Part shown: piece after piece, positions 1 to 9,318 of the stretch
Position numbering within the stretch: position 1 is the stretch's first letter
How the letters are laid out: every line of letters begins with the position of its first letter
NCBI GenBank assembly: GCA_025058215.1
Contig: JANXEO010000001.1
Location: 1 to 64,000, forward strand
Length of the DNA: 64,000 nucleotides
Direction of reading: 5' to 3'
Source of the DNA: Candidatus Methanomethylicia archaeon
GTDB lineage: Archaea > Thermoproteota > Methanomethylicia > Culexarchaeales > Culexarchaeaceae
The notes under the pieces: generated by a model
Told to the model about the DNA's origin: nothing
What the model saw: the letters and a program-made list of their open reading frames with translations, nothing else
The model's database searches: none
Position numbers and translations under genes: made by a program

Positions 1-324
1 TTATTTAATCAATTTATCTTTAAATGTATATGTCCAGTAAATATTACTGCTAGATTTGCAAAAGCCATTAAAAAACTCCCTTTCCCATTAACATTTATGC
101 CAACACAAGAAGGATTTGTACTAATAATACTTTTGCCACCATTAGGAATATCATATTTAGGTGAAGCATTACAGAAGTATGTAGAGAAAGTAGAGTTTAT
201 GTGGGCTGATTATAGAACAAGTAGAAGATATTACTTCTATGGTGAACCATTTAAAGGGGGGAGATGGCAAGCAGATAAGAAAACACTTGTAGACAATGTA
301 TTGGAAAGATTAAATCTTAAATAA
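1..324 (+). CDS. C-terminal part of an unidentified protein (cut by window start)
   Basis: The reading frame is open from base 1 to the stop at 322-324, so the 5' end lies outside the window. About 107 residues are visible. A hydrophobic stretch (around VLIILLPPLGISYLGEAL) is followed by a charged, aromatic C-terminus ending ...ERLNLK. The ATG at 97 is internal to this frame and probably not a start. The alternating hydrophobic beta-like segments vaguely resemble the C-terminal sensing domain of archaeal Lrp/AsnC-like regulators. No diagnostic motif is present, so I give no function. Confidence 0.6.
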   Translation, partial: LFNQFIFKCICPVNITARFAKAIKKLPFPLTFMPTQEGFVLIILLPPLGISYLGEALQKYVEKVEFMWADYRTSRRYYFYGEPFKGGRWQADKKTLVDNVLERLNLK

Positions 325-411
325 ATTTTCTTTTTCCATCTTAATTTTGAATTATTACATTAGATTTTAAGGTATTAAGTAAATTAAAGTAAATAAAAAT
401 TTTATTGTAGT

Positions 412-831
412 TTATGGTAAAACAGCATTTCTATAGTATTCATTACCAGTTGCTGTTACAATTTTCACAGTAATTACTCTACCACTCTTATAGCCTGATT
501 GCTCCCAATTCTTAATGGTAAATTTCTCTCCAGCTCCTGCAGTTAACGTATATGGTAAGGATGGACTTGGGGTAACCGATGATTCATCTATGTATATTGC
601 ACTTATGGTTGTTGTGGATGGTCCAGTGTTGTTAACAACAATCGTTATATCCCATTTCCCCGTTTTCCTCTCTATAGTAATTTGTGTTATGGCAATTGAT
701 TCATATTTTGTGAAGGCGCCCATTAATCCTGTCATCCAGAAGGCTGCTGCAATACTCATTACTATAGCTACTGCCACCATTATTATTGTTGCTATTACTG
801 GAGATATACCTCTACTCTTCTTATTCTTCAT
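412..831 (-). CDS. Archaeal type IV pilin
   Basis: 139 residues. The N-terminus is a class III signal: a short basic leader (MKNKKSRG) before ISPVIATIIMVAVAIVMSIA, the archaeal pilin/archaellin-like N-terminal helix (family DUF1628/pilin_N). Prepilin peptidase would cut after the G, leaving the hydrophobic helix to form the filament core. The rest is a Thr/Ser-rich beta domain, typical of an exported pilin head. It is transcribed away from the secretion ATPase gene to its right, across a 127-bp AT-rich divergent region. Pilus subunit is the likely role; whether it is the major or a minor pilin cannot be told. Confidence 0.85.
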   Translation of the reverse strand: MKNKKSRGISPVIATIIMVAVAIVMSIAAAFWMTGLMGAFTKYESIAITQITIERKTGKWDITIVVNNTGPSTTTISAIYIDESSVTPSPSLPYTLTAGAGEKFTIKNWEQSGYKSGRVITVKIVTATGNEYYRNAVLP

Positions 832-958
832 ATACTTCTACCTTTGTTTTATGTTTTAATGGTTTTTATTATTTAAAGCTTTTCTTTTAATTTTTGGTTG
901 AGGGTTTTGTTTATGATATGTTTATATGTTTTTAATGTATTTAGTTTTTTGGTTTTGT

Positions 959-2530
959 ATGATTAAGTTTCCTTTTATTAGTCCTAGAGTTCGTATTGTT
1001 AGGAGGATTATTGCTGAAAGAGCTTTAGAGTTTCTTCCTTTTGATGAAAGGTTTGAAGTTTTAGAGAGTTATAGTGTTTATGAACCTTTTGCTAGGGTTT
1101 TTATTGTTAGAATTCCATGGGAAGGTGGTTTAATTAGTTATTATGTGGATGAATATAAGCTTAGTGAGGGGGAGAAGGATGCTTATGATAGACTTGTGGA
1201 TTTGGTTACTGAGGAATTAAAGGTTTATAGTTTTTCTGATGATTTGAGAGGTCATGTTTTTAGTGAAATTAAACGTATTGTTGATAGATATCGTGGTAGT
1301 TTAAAGCTTAGTGGTGCTAGTAGGGATAGAGTTTTGTATTATGTTGAAAGAGATCTTCTTGGTTATGGTCCTATTCATGTTTTAATGCTTGATCCCAATG
1401 TAGAAGATGTTAGTTGTGTTGGTGTTAATAAGCCTATTTATGTTTGGCATAGGTATTATGAAAGTATACCTACAAATATTATTTTTAGAGATGTTAAAGT
1501 TTTAAATGAATTTATTTTGAAGCTTGCTCATAGAGCTGGCAAACATATTAGTCTTGCATATCCAACTCTTGATACTATGCTTCCTGAGAAACATAGGCTT
1601 GCAGCAACTTTTGGTTCTGAAGTTAGTACTGCTGGTCCAACTTTTACCATTAGGAAGTTTAGAGCTAAACCATTTTCTCCAATTGAACTTATAGCTGATA
1701 ATGTTATTAGTGATCTTATGGCTGCATATATATGGCTTATGCTTGATTATGGTAGAACTATTATGATTTCAGGTGGTACTGGTGCTGGTAAAACTACTCT
1801 TTTAAATGCTTTAAGTTTATTTATTAGACCTGGACTTAAAATAGTTACAGTTGAAGATACACCTGAATTAAATCTTCCACATGAAAATTGGATTCAATTA
1901 ACGGTTAGACCAACATATACTGTTGGTATAACTTTAACTGAAATTAAACTTTTTGATCTCATTAAATTATCTTTAAGGTATAGACCTGATTATCTTATTG
2001 TTGGTGAAATTAGAGGGGAAGAAGCTTTTGTACTATTTCAAGCTATGGCTACAGGTCATGGTGGAATATCTACAATACATGCTGAATCATTAGATTATGC
2101 TGTAAAAAGGATTACATCACCACCAATGAATATACCTGAAACATATGTTAAATTATTGAATATATTTATGCATATTGATAGAGTTACCATTGGGGAAAGA
2201 GTTAGAGTTGAAAGAAGAGTTCGAATTATACAAGAAGTAGAAGATTATGGAGAATATAGAGTTATATCTAGATGGGATCCAATTAGAGATGAACATATAT
2301 TTACATTGGAAAATTCATGGTTACTTCAAGAAATAAGTAGAATGAGTGGTAGAAGTATAGGGGAATTGAGAGAAGATATTGAGAGGAGGAGAGCTGTTTT
2401 AAGATGGCTTATGATGAAAGGAGTATATGATTTTACAGAAGTAAGTAAATGGATATTTAGATATCATTATAATCCAGAAGAAGTTTATAAAGAAGCGGTA
2501 AAAGAATTGGGAATTAGGAAAATTGTATAA
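959..2530 (+). CDS. Type II/IV secretion system ATPase (pilus assembly)
   Basis: Hexameric ATPase of the PilT/GspE/VirB11 superfamily that powers pilus subunit insertion. Visible motifs are Walker A GGTGAGKTT (about residue 275), the Asp-box region TVEDTPELNLPHENW, Walker B-like LIVGEIRGEEA, and the His-box stretch ATGHGGISTIHAES. The N-terminal half is the usual archaeal all-alpha/ferredoxin-like region. The frame is open from an ATG at 926, but the first eleven codons encode a hydrophobic run unlike the family, so I prefer the ATG at 959 (MIKFPFISPRVR). It is followed after 75 bp by an unknown gene and, convergently, by the platform protein gene, making a pilus locus. Which filament it serves is inference. 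Confidence 0.9.
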   Translation: MIKFPFISPRVRIVRRIIAERALEFLPFDERFEVLESYSVYEPFARVFIVRIPWEGGLISYYVDEYKLSEGEKDAYDRLVDLVTEELKVYSFSDDLRGHVFSEIKRIVDRYRGSLKLSGASRDRVLYYVERDLLGYGPIHVLMLDPNVEDVSCVGVNKPIYVWHRYYESIPTNIIFRDVKVLNEFILKLAHRAGKHISLAYPTLDTMLPEKHRLAATFGSEVSTAGPTFTIRKFRAKPFSPIELIADNVISDLMAAYIWLMLDYGRTIMISGGTGAGKTTLLNALSLFIRPGLKIVTVEDTPELNLPHENWIQLTVRPTYTVGITLTEIKLFDLIKLSLRYRPDYLIVGEIRGEEAFVLFQAMATGHGGISTIHAESLDYAVKRITSPPMNIPETYVKLLNIFMHIDRVTIGERVRVERRVRIIQEVEDYGEYRVISRWDPIRDEHIFTLENSWLLQEISRMSGRSIGELREDIERRRAVLRWLMMKGVYDFTEVSKWIFRYHYNPEEVYKEAVKELGIRKIV

Positions 2531-2605
2531 TACGTAGAAAAATTAAATTAAATAATTTTTAAATATAATATCGAGTATTCACCTTTAGTTTATTGGTGTA
2601 TTTAA

Positions 2606-3742
2606 ATGCTTAATAGTGGAAATAGTGATATTAAACTCTTAGATATCGTAAATTTAGCTGAAGAGAAATTAAGGAAGGTAATAGAGGAAATAGAGAAGTG
2701 TAAAGGTAATAGGAGGATTAAAGGATTAATAATATATCATCATGCTAGTTTTGATTTACAATTAAATTTTAGAGGGGGAAAGCCTTCATTAGCAATAATG
2801 AAGCATGGAGATGAAGAAATTCTTGGTAAAGAATGTTGGGTAAAGATTTCTGAAATTATGGATAAAATTACAGGAGTTATTGAAGTATATGAAATTAGTG
2901 AAAAAGAACTATCAATAGATGAACAAAAAAATCCAAATGCAATTATTAGATGTGAATCAGAACATAAAGTGAGAGTATTTGAAAAGATAGAAGAATGTAG
3001 TGGTAAAATATGTGGCATACCATTAATTAGACATTTAATTTTAAGGGGTAAAATGCAATTGAAAAATCAAATGAATATGTTTGAAAGCATGGAGGATATA
3101 GGTGAAGTAATTAAAAGATTCATCACAGAGAGTAAAGGTAAAATACTGTATATGTTTGTAATACTTTTAGATTCAAAGAATTGGAAAAGTTTTGAAGTAA
3201 TATTTAAGGATGGTGAAGCTATTTCAGCATCAATTACCCATGAAAATAGGACATTAACTGGTAAAAGTGCATTAAATGAAATATTAAATTTAAATAAAAT
3301 TGAGGGAGGAGGAAAATATACAGTTTTCCTATATGAATTAAATGAAGAAGATTTAAAATTATTGGAGAAAGATGAAATTGAATTAAAGAAAATTGTAGAT
3401 GAAATTGAATCTTCAAAAACAGTTTTAGATGTTAAAGCCAGAGTAGATAAACCTAGAAGAATTTTAATGGTGGAACCTGTTAAAATTGATTTAGAAAGAA
3501 TTAAAGCTAGAGCTTTAGAATATTTTAAAAGTACATTGGATTCTGCTGGATATGTAATTAATGAATTAAATATAAAATTAATTAATGAAATTATTTTATT
3601 TGAAGTTAAAATTAAGAAGAAGGGATTTGCAATTAGAAGGTGGAGTACATCTGATGTTGAAAGTAAACTTATTGATGATGCACAATGGGTTATGAAGAGT
3701 TTAGGTTATAATATTCCAGTAAAAGTTAATTTAATTGTTTAA
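2606..3742 (+). CDS. Unknown protein in the pilus locus with an apparent internal duplication
   Basis: 378 residues, no membrane segment, Lys/Glu-rich, no family recognised. Two regions look distantly alike. Around residues 40-100 there is a GLII...F-x-GGKP...LGK pattern ending in a beta strand (GVIEVYEIS). Around 178-248 there is GKILY...W-x-x-F-x-V-I-F-KDGEA...LTGKSAL...I...GGGKYTVFLYEL. A third region (about 295-378) is a mixed alpha/beta tail. The gene follows the secretion ATPase in the same direction and its 3' end faces the platform gene, so a cytoplasmic accessory role in pilus assembly is possible but unproven. The paired domains recall small ligand-binding or adaptor domains; this is only an impression. 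Confidence 0.7.
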   Translation: MLNSGNSDIKLLDIVNLAEEKLRKVIEEIEKCKGNRRIKGLIIYHHASFDLQLNFRGGKPSLAIMKHGDEEILGKECWVKISEIMDKITGVIEVYEISEKELSIDEQKNPNAIIRCESEHKVRVFEKIEECSGKICGIPLIRHLILRGKMQLKNQMNMFESMEDIGEVIKRFITESKGKILYMFVILLDSKNWKSFEVIFKDGEAISASITHENRTLTGKSALNEILNLNKIEGGGKYTVFLYELNEEDLKLLEKDEIELKKIVDEIESSKTVLDVKARVDKPRRILMVEPVKIDLERIKARALEYFKSTLDSAGYVINELNIKLINEIILFEVKIKKKGFAIRRWSTSDVESKLIDDAQWVMKSLGYNIPVKVNLIV

Positions 3743-3774
3743 GAATCTATATTTAATTAATTTAATTTAGATGA

Positions 3775-5553
3775 TTATACTCCTTCAACCATACCTAGCA
3801 TATATGCAATTCTTGGGGTTAAAATTAGTGTGATCATGGATACTATAGATAATATGAGGGCATGTTTAAATCCAGAAGCAGTAATACCAGTAGAAACTTT
3901 ACCTGCAATTAAACCCATGAATAAATTATTGAAGATTATTGCTGGAATAATGATTTTAATTGCAATTTTAAATTCTATTATGCCAACAGCTAATGTAGAC
4001 ATGAAAACAGTGAGAAAAACCATTGAACTTACAAGTATAATAGCACTAAGATAGGGTATTATTAAGAGTATTCTAACTGTTGCAGCTCTTTCTCTTTCAA
4101 TAGCTTCACTCATCTCAGCGAAATAAGCTATATTTTCAAGTGTTTCAGGGGTTCCTCCACCAACATCAATTGCATCTATGAGGTTATATAGAAATACATT
4201 GGCTCTCCAAGCTCTAATTCTAGTTATTAAATCTTTGTAAACTTTAGATAGAGGAAAACCTAAAGCTAATTTACTAGCTGCTTCCTTCAAATATTTAGAA
4301 AATAAACCATAATCTCTTTCAGCTAAAGTTATAATACATTTTTCAGGGGATAAACCAGTTTTTCTAACTTCCACTACATCTCTAAGAAATCTTACAACAC
4401 CACTTACAATTTTAGTATGTTTTCTAAATACTAACATTTCATATAGAGTTGAGGGTATTAGAGATAATGTGAGAACTATTGACATAGATAATGCAGGTGC
4501 ATAAATAATATCAACTTTAAATATGTTTAAAATATATGTGATTAATGATGATGATTCAATAACTAAGTAATTTAGTAATGGTGTAGTAATAGGATAGAAA
4601 AAGGGTAAAACCATTATGTATGTTAGGAAGATGAAGAGGGGAATTGTTGTTAACATAAATATTATGTATGGATCCCATATTATACCAGGTTCTCTATACT
4701 GCAATACATCAGATAAATATAAAACTACTAAAGAAAGAAAGGGCATTAAAATATATGAAAGAAAGAACAATGTATAGATATCTACACCTGGAATATATAT
4801 TCTTGCAATAGATAAGCTTACCAAGTACATAACACTTATTGTCATTAATAAGACAAATGAAATTGCAAGATAAGATTCTAATAATGTTGACATTCTTTCA
4901 CCAGCAGCTTTAATTCTAGCAATTAAACCACTAAAAGTATCTCTAGACCTCTTAATTAAATAATCAATAACGTCTCCACCAGCACCAACTGTAGCGATAT
5001 AACCAAATAGAACATCAGTTATCAACATGCTTCTAACTCTTCTAGCAATATCTTCAAATGCTGAGAGAGGATCCCAGCCCATAGCTCTAACTAAAATCTT
5101 AAATCTTTTAGCAACTTTAGAAAACCTTTTAAATAGGAAATCAGCGTTTTCAAGGCGTTCAAATGCGGTGTATGGGGATACGCCACCGGTAACCATGACA
5201 CTTAAATAAGCAAATACATATGGAGCTTCTTGATCAAATCCAGCAGCATTATTTAAACTTAAAGCTTTAGGTAGAATAAAACCTGAAATTATAAAGACAC
5301 CTATTGGAAATAATATTGAAAATATTGTTGTAAAGAATATTAACCATATTGGTAATATAATTATTGAAATTATCATTACAATAATGCTTACAATTATAGA
5401 TAGAATAAATGTAAATCCTCCAATAGAAGCATAAATTTCAGGATGAATACCTATACCAGAAGTTTTAATATCCTGAGATATAGTGGGATATATTGAGAGT
5501 AGAAGGCGACCAATCCAATTAAAACGTCTATGAATAAAATCTACAATAGACAA
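3775..5553 (-). CDS. Type II/IV secretion system platform protein (TadC/GspF family)
   Basis: 592 residues with two tandem T2SSF domains, each a cytoplasmic helical bundle followed by membrane helices. The first covers roughly residues 100-250 (EAPYVFAYLSVMVTGG, then the AMGWDPLSAFEDIAR stretch). The second is around 385-530 (VVRFLRDVVEVRKTGLSPEK, then IDAIDVGGGTPETLENIA). The length and double-domain layout are typical of archaeal pilus/archaellum platform proteins, which anchor the assembly ATPase in the membrane. It is convergent with the unknown gene at 2606-3742 and lies beside the ATPase, its expected partner. Its start is followed upstream by a 130-bp divergent region. Confidence 0.9.
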   Translation of the reverse strand: MSIVDFIHRRFNWIGRLLLSIYPTISQDIKTSGIGIHPEIYASIGGFTFILSIIVSIIVMIISIIILPIWLIFFTTIFSILFPIGVFIISGFILPKALSLNNAAGFDQEAPYVFAYLSVMVTGGVSPYTAFERLENADFLFKRFSKVAKRFKILVRAMGWDPLSAFEDIARRVRSMLITDVLFGYIATVGAGGDVIDYLIKRSRDTFSGLIARIKAAGERMSTLLESYLAISFVLLMTISVMYLVSLSIARIYIPGVDIYTLFFLSYILMPFLSLVVLYLSDVLQYREPGIIWDPYIIFMLTTIPLFIFLTYIMVLPFFYPITTPLLNYLVIESSSLITYILNIFKVDIIYAPALSMSIVLTLSLIPSTLYEMLVFRKHTKIVSGVVRFLRDVVEVRKTGLSPEKCIITLAERDYGLFSKYLKEAASKLALGFPLSKVYKDLITRIRAWRANVFLYNLIDAIDVGGGTPETLENIAYFAEMSEAIERERAATVRILLIIPYLSAIILVSSMVFLTVFMSTLAVGIIEFKIAIKIIIPAIIFNNLFMGLIAGKVSTGITASGFKHALILSIVSMITLILTPRIAYMLGMVEGV

Positions 5554-5684
5554 ATAATATCAAATTTCCTTTAATTAAAGTAAATTATTAAGTTTTCTTT
5601 TCACTTTAAAGACTTTTAAAGGGAAAGATATATTTAAACATAAAAATAAAAATAATAGTCTGAAAAAAGTTTAGTGGTCTAGTT

Positions 5685-6104
5685 ATGGTAAGTGAAATAA
5701 GAGAATTCAAAAACGTTGCAGAGTTGGTAGGATACTTGAATAAAAGAGTGGGTGAAATTGTTGAAGATATGAAGAAATATCATGGCTTATTAGAAGATAT
5801 TAAAAGGAGGATTGAAACTTATGGGAAATTTATTGAAATGATGGGTGTAGATGTTTCAGAGATTACAAAGTTACAAAATAGGCAAGAAATAGATTTTTAT
5901 GGTGTTGGAATAATAGTGAATCCAAGACCTGAAAGAGAAATTGAATTGATAAATGAAGTTTTAATTAAACTTAATGAAGAACTTACAGCATTACATAAGA
6001 TTAGGAGGGCTTTAGAGCTATTGGGTATAAATCCTGAAGCTAGAATAAATCTTCAAGTACTTATAGTAAATGATGTACCTAAAAAATTGATTATAAAATT
6101 ATGA
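5685..6104 (+). CDS. Small unknown coiled-coil protein
   Basis: 139 residues, no membrane segment. The N-terminal 60 residues are heptad-like and highly charged (VAELVGYLNKRVGEIVEDMKK), followed by a short beta-rich centre (IDFYGVGIIVNPRPE), another helix, and a hydrophobic C-terminus ending KKLIIKL. I recognise no family. A TATA-like element (gatatatttaaac, near 5627-5639) lies about 50 bp upstream of the ATG. The last six bases overlap the end of the convergent stomatin-like gene. Function unknown. Confidence 0.65.
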   Translation: MVSEIREFKNVAELVGYLNKRVGEIVEDMKKYHGLLEDIKRRIETYGKFIEMMGVDVSEITKLQNRQEIDFYGVGIIVNPRPEREIELINEVLIKLNEELTALHKIRRALELLGINPEARINLQVLIVNDVPKKLIIKL

Positions 6105-7040
6105 TTGTTTAACTTCTTTAGAAGATTCTGATTTAATTGATCCTTCAACTTCACTTAGAAATCTCCTTATTGGTGTTATCAATTCTGAGAATTCCATTGG
6201 AAATATGAATTTTGTAGCTGGAGATTGACCTAAACTCTTTAATGTTTCAAGGTATTGTAATGACATAGTTTTATAATCAAGTCTACTTGCAGCTTTAAAT
6301 ATTGTTTCTAAAGCTTGAGCATAACCTTCAGCTCGAAGTATACTTGCTTGTCTTTCACCTTCAGCTTTTAAAATATTTGCTTGTCTTTCACCTTCAGCAA
6401 CTTTTATTGCAGATTCCCTTTTACCTTCAGCTTCTAAGATCATAGCTCTCTTATTACGTTCAGCAGCCATTTGTTTTATCATAGCATCTTGAACATCTCT
6501 TGGCGGTAGTATTTCTCTAATTTCAACACTACTAACTTTAATACCCCAACGTTCAGTAACTTCATCAAGTTTTAAACGTAATACTCTATTTATTTCTTCT
6601 CTTCTAGCTAGAACATCATCAAGCATTATATCTCCAACAACTGCTCTAAGAATTGTGGTGGCCATACCCACTGCTGCACCTTCAAAATTCCTAACTTGCA
6701 ATGTAGACATTAATGGATCTACAACTTTATAGTATATTAGGAAATCTATGTCTACTGGAGCATTATCTTTAGTTATACAGGTTTGCCTTGAAACTTCAAG
6801 ATATCTTTCACGTAAATCAACAACTACAGGTCTATCTATAAAGGGAATTAAGAAGACTACGCCTGGACCCTTAGCACCAATACATCTACCAAGTCTAAAT
6901 ATTACTGAACGTTCATATTCTCTAACAACTCTAATAGCACTTGCAATTATTATTACTATTATTAAAATTGCTATTAACATGAGAATTAATGAAGTTAATC
7001 CAATAGGTATTATTTGATCAATTAATAATAGATTCTTCAT
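6099..7040 (-). CDS. SPFH/stomatin-like membrane protein (slipin)
   Basis: 313 residues: one N-terminal membrane helix (residues about 13-38), then the SPFH/Band 7 domain. Family signatures include VREYERSVIFRLGR, GPGVVFLIPFID and the conserved STLQVRNFEGAAVGMATT helix. A long coiled-coil with Ala/Glu/Arg repeats follows (AEGERQANILKAEGERQAS). Members form large membrane-bound rings and often work with an NfeD protein or a membrane protease. No nfeD gene is adjacent here, so the partner is unknown. The C-terminal tail is Ser/Glu/Lys rich. The family call is secure; the physiological role is not. Confidence 0.9.
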   Translation of the reverse strand: MKNLLLIDQIIPIGLTSLILMLIAILIIVIIIASAIRVVREYERSVIFRLGRCIGAKGPGVVFLIPFIDRPVVVDLRERYLEVSRQTCITKDNAPVDIDFLIYYKVVDPLMSTLQVRNFEGAAVGMATTILRAVVGDIMLDDVLARREEINRVLRLKLDEVTERWGIKVSSVEIREILPPRDVQDAMIKQMAAERNKRAMILEAEGKRESAIKVAEGERQANILKAEGERQASILRAEGYAQALETIFKAASRLDYKTMSLQYLETLKSLGQSPATKFIFPMEFSELITPIRRFLSEVEGSIKSESSKEVKQS

Positions 7041-7155
7041 ATTACTTTCAAGGTATATATTAAGTTGAACTACCTAATAATTTTATGGGTAAATGAAGAA
7101 AATTAAACTTTATTAATTTATTAATTACACTAAGTATTATCTAGAGTGATGATAT

Positions 7156-7980
7156 TTGGCAATTAAGTCTTTGATTATTGCTAAGAGATATTTAAATCTC
7201 GATTTAAAATATAAGTTTCAATTATTAATGGATTCATTGGTTATAGGTGGAAGTTTTATTGGATTTGGGGTTATAGGATTATTTCTAGATGCTAGAGGAA
7301 ATGTTTTACCTGAAGGTTATACTTTTGAGAAATTTATGTTAACTGGAACATACTTGTGGATTATGCTTGCAAGAATGTATGATGAATGTATAAAACTTTT
7401 AGGGGAAGAAGCTAGTAGGGGAACTATATTGTTGATGATTGAAAGTAATATAAGTATTATTGAAATGGTTTTAGGTAGAGCATTAGCATCAACTATAAAA
7501 CACGTATTAATAACATCAATATTTGGATTACCAATTTTAAACTATATTGGAGCATTCAAATTAAGTCTACAGTACATACCTTTTCTAATTTTGAGTTTTA
7601 TATGTTCATGGATATTTGTTTTTGGATTAGTTATAGTGTTGGTTTCAATGACATTGATATTTAAAAAGATTGGAATGATTACTATAACTGTAATGGAAGT
7701 AACTATGATGGCTATTGGATTCTACTTTCCAGTAGAATTACTTCCAAGTCAATTATGGCCAATAATAAGCATAATACCATTTACCATTGGAATGCAGATA
7801 TTTAGGGATATAATGATATTAGGATACCCAAGAAATAGTATTGATGCAGTGTATAGTAGTATTAGTATGGGGATTACTAAGATGATTATTTCATCATTAA
7901 TATTCATTGTAATAGTGTCTATAATAATTAGATATTCAGTAAAGAAAGCTGAAGAATGGGGTACAATAGAACAATATTAG
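7156..7980 (+). CDS. ABC-2 type transporter permease
   Basis: 274 residues with about six predicted membrane helices (for example IIGFGVIGLFL near 25-37 and SFICSWIFVFGLVIVLVSM near 148-166) and no signal peptide, fitting an ABC-2 type export permease. Start is TTG at 7156 after an agtgatgat Shine-Dalgarno region; ATG is not available nearby. It is followed after 8 bp by the ATPase gene, so the two form one exporter operon. Substrate unknown. The ATPase partner is unusual (next entry). Confidence 0.82.
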   Translation: MAIKSLIIAKRYLNLDLKYKFQLLMDSLVIGGSFIGFGVIGLFLDARGNVLPEGYTFEKFMLTGTYLWIMLARMYDECIKLLGEEASRGTILLMIESNISIIEMVLGRALASTIKHVLITSIFGLPILNYIGAFKLSLQYIPFLILSFICSWIFVFGLVIVLVSMTLIFKKIGMITITVMEVTMMAIGFYFPVELLPSQLWPIISIIPFTIGMQIFRDIMILGYPRNSIDAVYSSISMGITKMIISSLIFIVIVSIIIRYSVKKAEEWGTIEQY

Positions 7981-7988
7981 GTGATTAA

Positions 7989-8903
7989 ATGAAAGCTGTT
8001 GAATTCATAAATGTAACTAAAACTTTTAAAGGTGGGGTTTGGGGTAAGAAGGTTACTGCTTTAAATAATATTTCATTTCAACTTGAAGAAAGTGAATCTA
8101 TGGCTGTAATTGGACCAAGTCCTTCAGGTAAAACAACACTACTGAAACTTACTGCTGGAATATATAGACCAGAAAAAGGGGAAATAAAGATTATGGAGAA
8201 AAGTATAATTAAAGATCTTAGTTGGGCTAGGAAGAATACATATTATATTTCAGAACAAATGCAATTAAATAAAAAGTTAACTATAATAGAGGAAATATCA
8301 TACTTTCAAAAGATTTTCAATAAAAATATAGATGAAAAATGTATTGAAATGCTTGAATTAGCTGAAATATCTAAAAATGATTTTAATAGAAGAATAGAAA
8401 CTCTATCTGAAATGCAAACAACAATATTAAAGATGGTACTTGGATTAATAAAGAGACCGAAGATCATATTGATTGATGGTATTCTTGGAAGTTTAAATCA
8501 TGAAATATTTAAGGAAATTTCAAAAATATTTAAATCTATAAGTGGATTAACTATGATGATAACTGATAGAAATATTGATATACTGAATGATTTATGTAGT
8601 AAGGTTATGTTACTTGAAGATGGACGTATAATTGATTTTGGAGATTTAAAATCAATTTTATTGGATTATCCATATAAATACGATGTTGAATTAACATGTA
8701 AAGGTAAAATTATTGATAGAATAGATGTTTATGGATATCCATATCAAAAGTTTGGGGATATGATTAGATTCCATTTAAAAAATGAATTTGAAGTAGAAGA
8801 TTTAGTGAAGAAATTGCTTAAAGACATGAAAGAGAAAATAGTAAGTATAAATATATCTGGATTAGATATTGAAGATGTATATTATTGGAAGATAAAAAAG
8901 TAA
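7989..8903 (+). CDS. Degenerate ABC transporter ATP-binding subunit
   Basis: 304 residues, ABC ATPase fold: Walker A GPSPSGKTT at 42-50, Q-loop region YISEQ near 86-90. Three catalytic elements are altered. The signature motif reads LSEMQ (139-143) instead of LSGGQ. The residue after the Walker B aspartate D163 is G164, not the catalytic glutamate. The switch histidine position is D193 (MITDRN). The C-terminal 80 residues are an extra domain of unknown role. Shine-Dalgarno aggtgat precedes the ATG. ATP binding is likely; hydrolysis is probably weak or needs another subunit. It is co-transcribed with the permease at 7156-7980. Confidence 0.85.
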   Translation: MKAVEFINVTKTFKGGVWGKKVTALNNISFQLEESESMAVIGPSPSGKTTLLKLTAGIYRPEKGEIKIMEKSIIKDLSWARKNTYYISEQMQLNKKLTIIEEISYFQKIFNKNIDEKCIEMLELAEISKNDFNRRIETLSEMQTTILKMVLGLIKRPKIILIDGILGSLNHEIFKEISKIFKSISGLTMMITDRNIDILNDLCSKVMLLEDGRIIDFGDLKSILLDYPYKYDVELTCKGKIIDRIDVYGYPYQKFGDMIRFHLKNEFEVEDLVKKLLKDMKEKIVSINISGLDIEDVYYWKIKK

Positions 8904-8967
8904 ATAGTGATTGTTTTAAGAAAAATTAAATAACGAAAAAAATAAGTAAAAGAAAGTTAAAGGTTGA

Positions 8968-9318
8968 TTGAAGACTACGTTATTATGTGGAGGAACTTTC
9001 TTGTCTATGGAATGTAAACCTACATGTCCAAATTTTAGATGTGCTAAAAAAGCTTTAATGAAAACTACATCAAAATATAAGAGGGATTATAAGGGAATGG
9101 ATGTTCAAGCAATATGTTCGTGGGTAAATGATTATTGTAGTGGGCATAAATGTACATTTGCATTTTGTGAGATAAGAGCATTACTACCAGATGGAAGATG
9201 TGAATTAGAATTGAGAAAGAAGCCAATTAAGATTAGAGATATTGAAGAAGAAGCTAGAAAAGAGGATTTAGGTGTAAGTGATAAAGTTTTGAAGAAAATT
9301 AAGAAATGGGAATTTTAA
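8968..9318 (+). CDS. Small cysteine-rich protein, probably metal-binding
   Basis: 116 residues from a TTG at 8968. Nine or so cysteines fall in CxxxCxxxxC and CxxxxC-type groups (MECKPTCPNFRC; ICSWVNDYCSGHKCTFAFC), suggesting one or two structural zinc or FeS sites. The C-terminal third is Lys/Glu-rich and helical. An alternative start, TTG at 9001, has a much better Shine-Dalgarno (ggagg seven bases upstream) and would give MSMECKPTC as the N-terminus. I keep the longer form but the shorter is quite possible. It converges with the DUF1847 gene, overlapping by four bases. Family not recognised. Confidence 0.65.
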   Translation: MKTTLLCGGTFLSMECKPTCPNFRCAKKALMKTTSKYKRDYKGMDVQAICSWVNDYCSGHKCTFAFCEIRALLPDGRCELELRKKPIKIRDIEEEARKEDLGVSDKVLKKIKKWEF

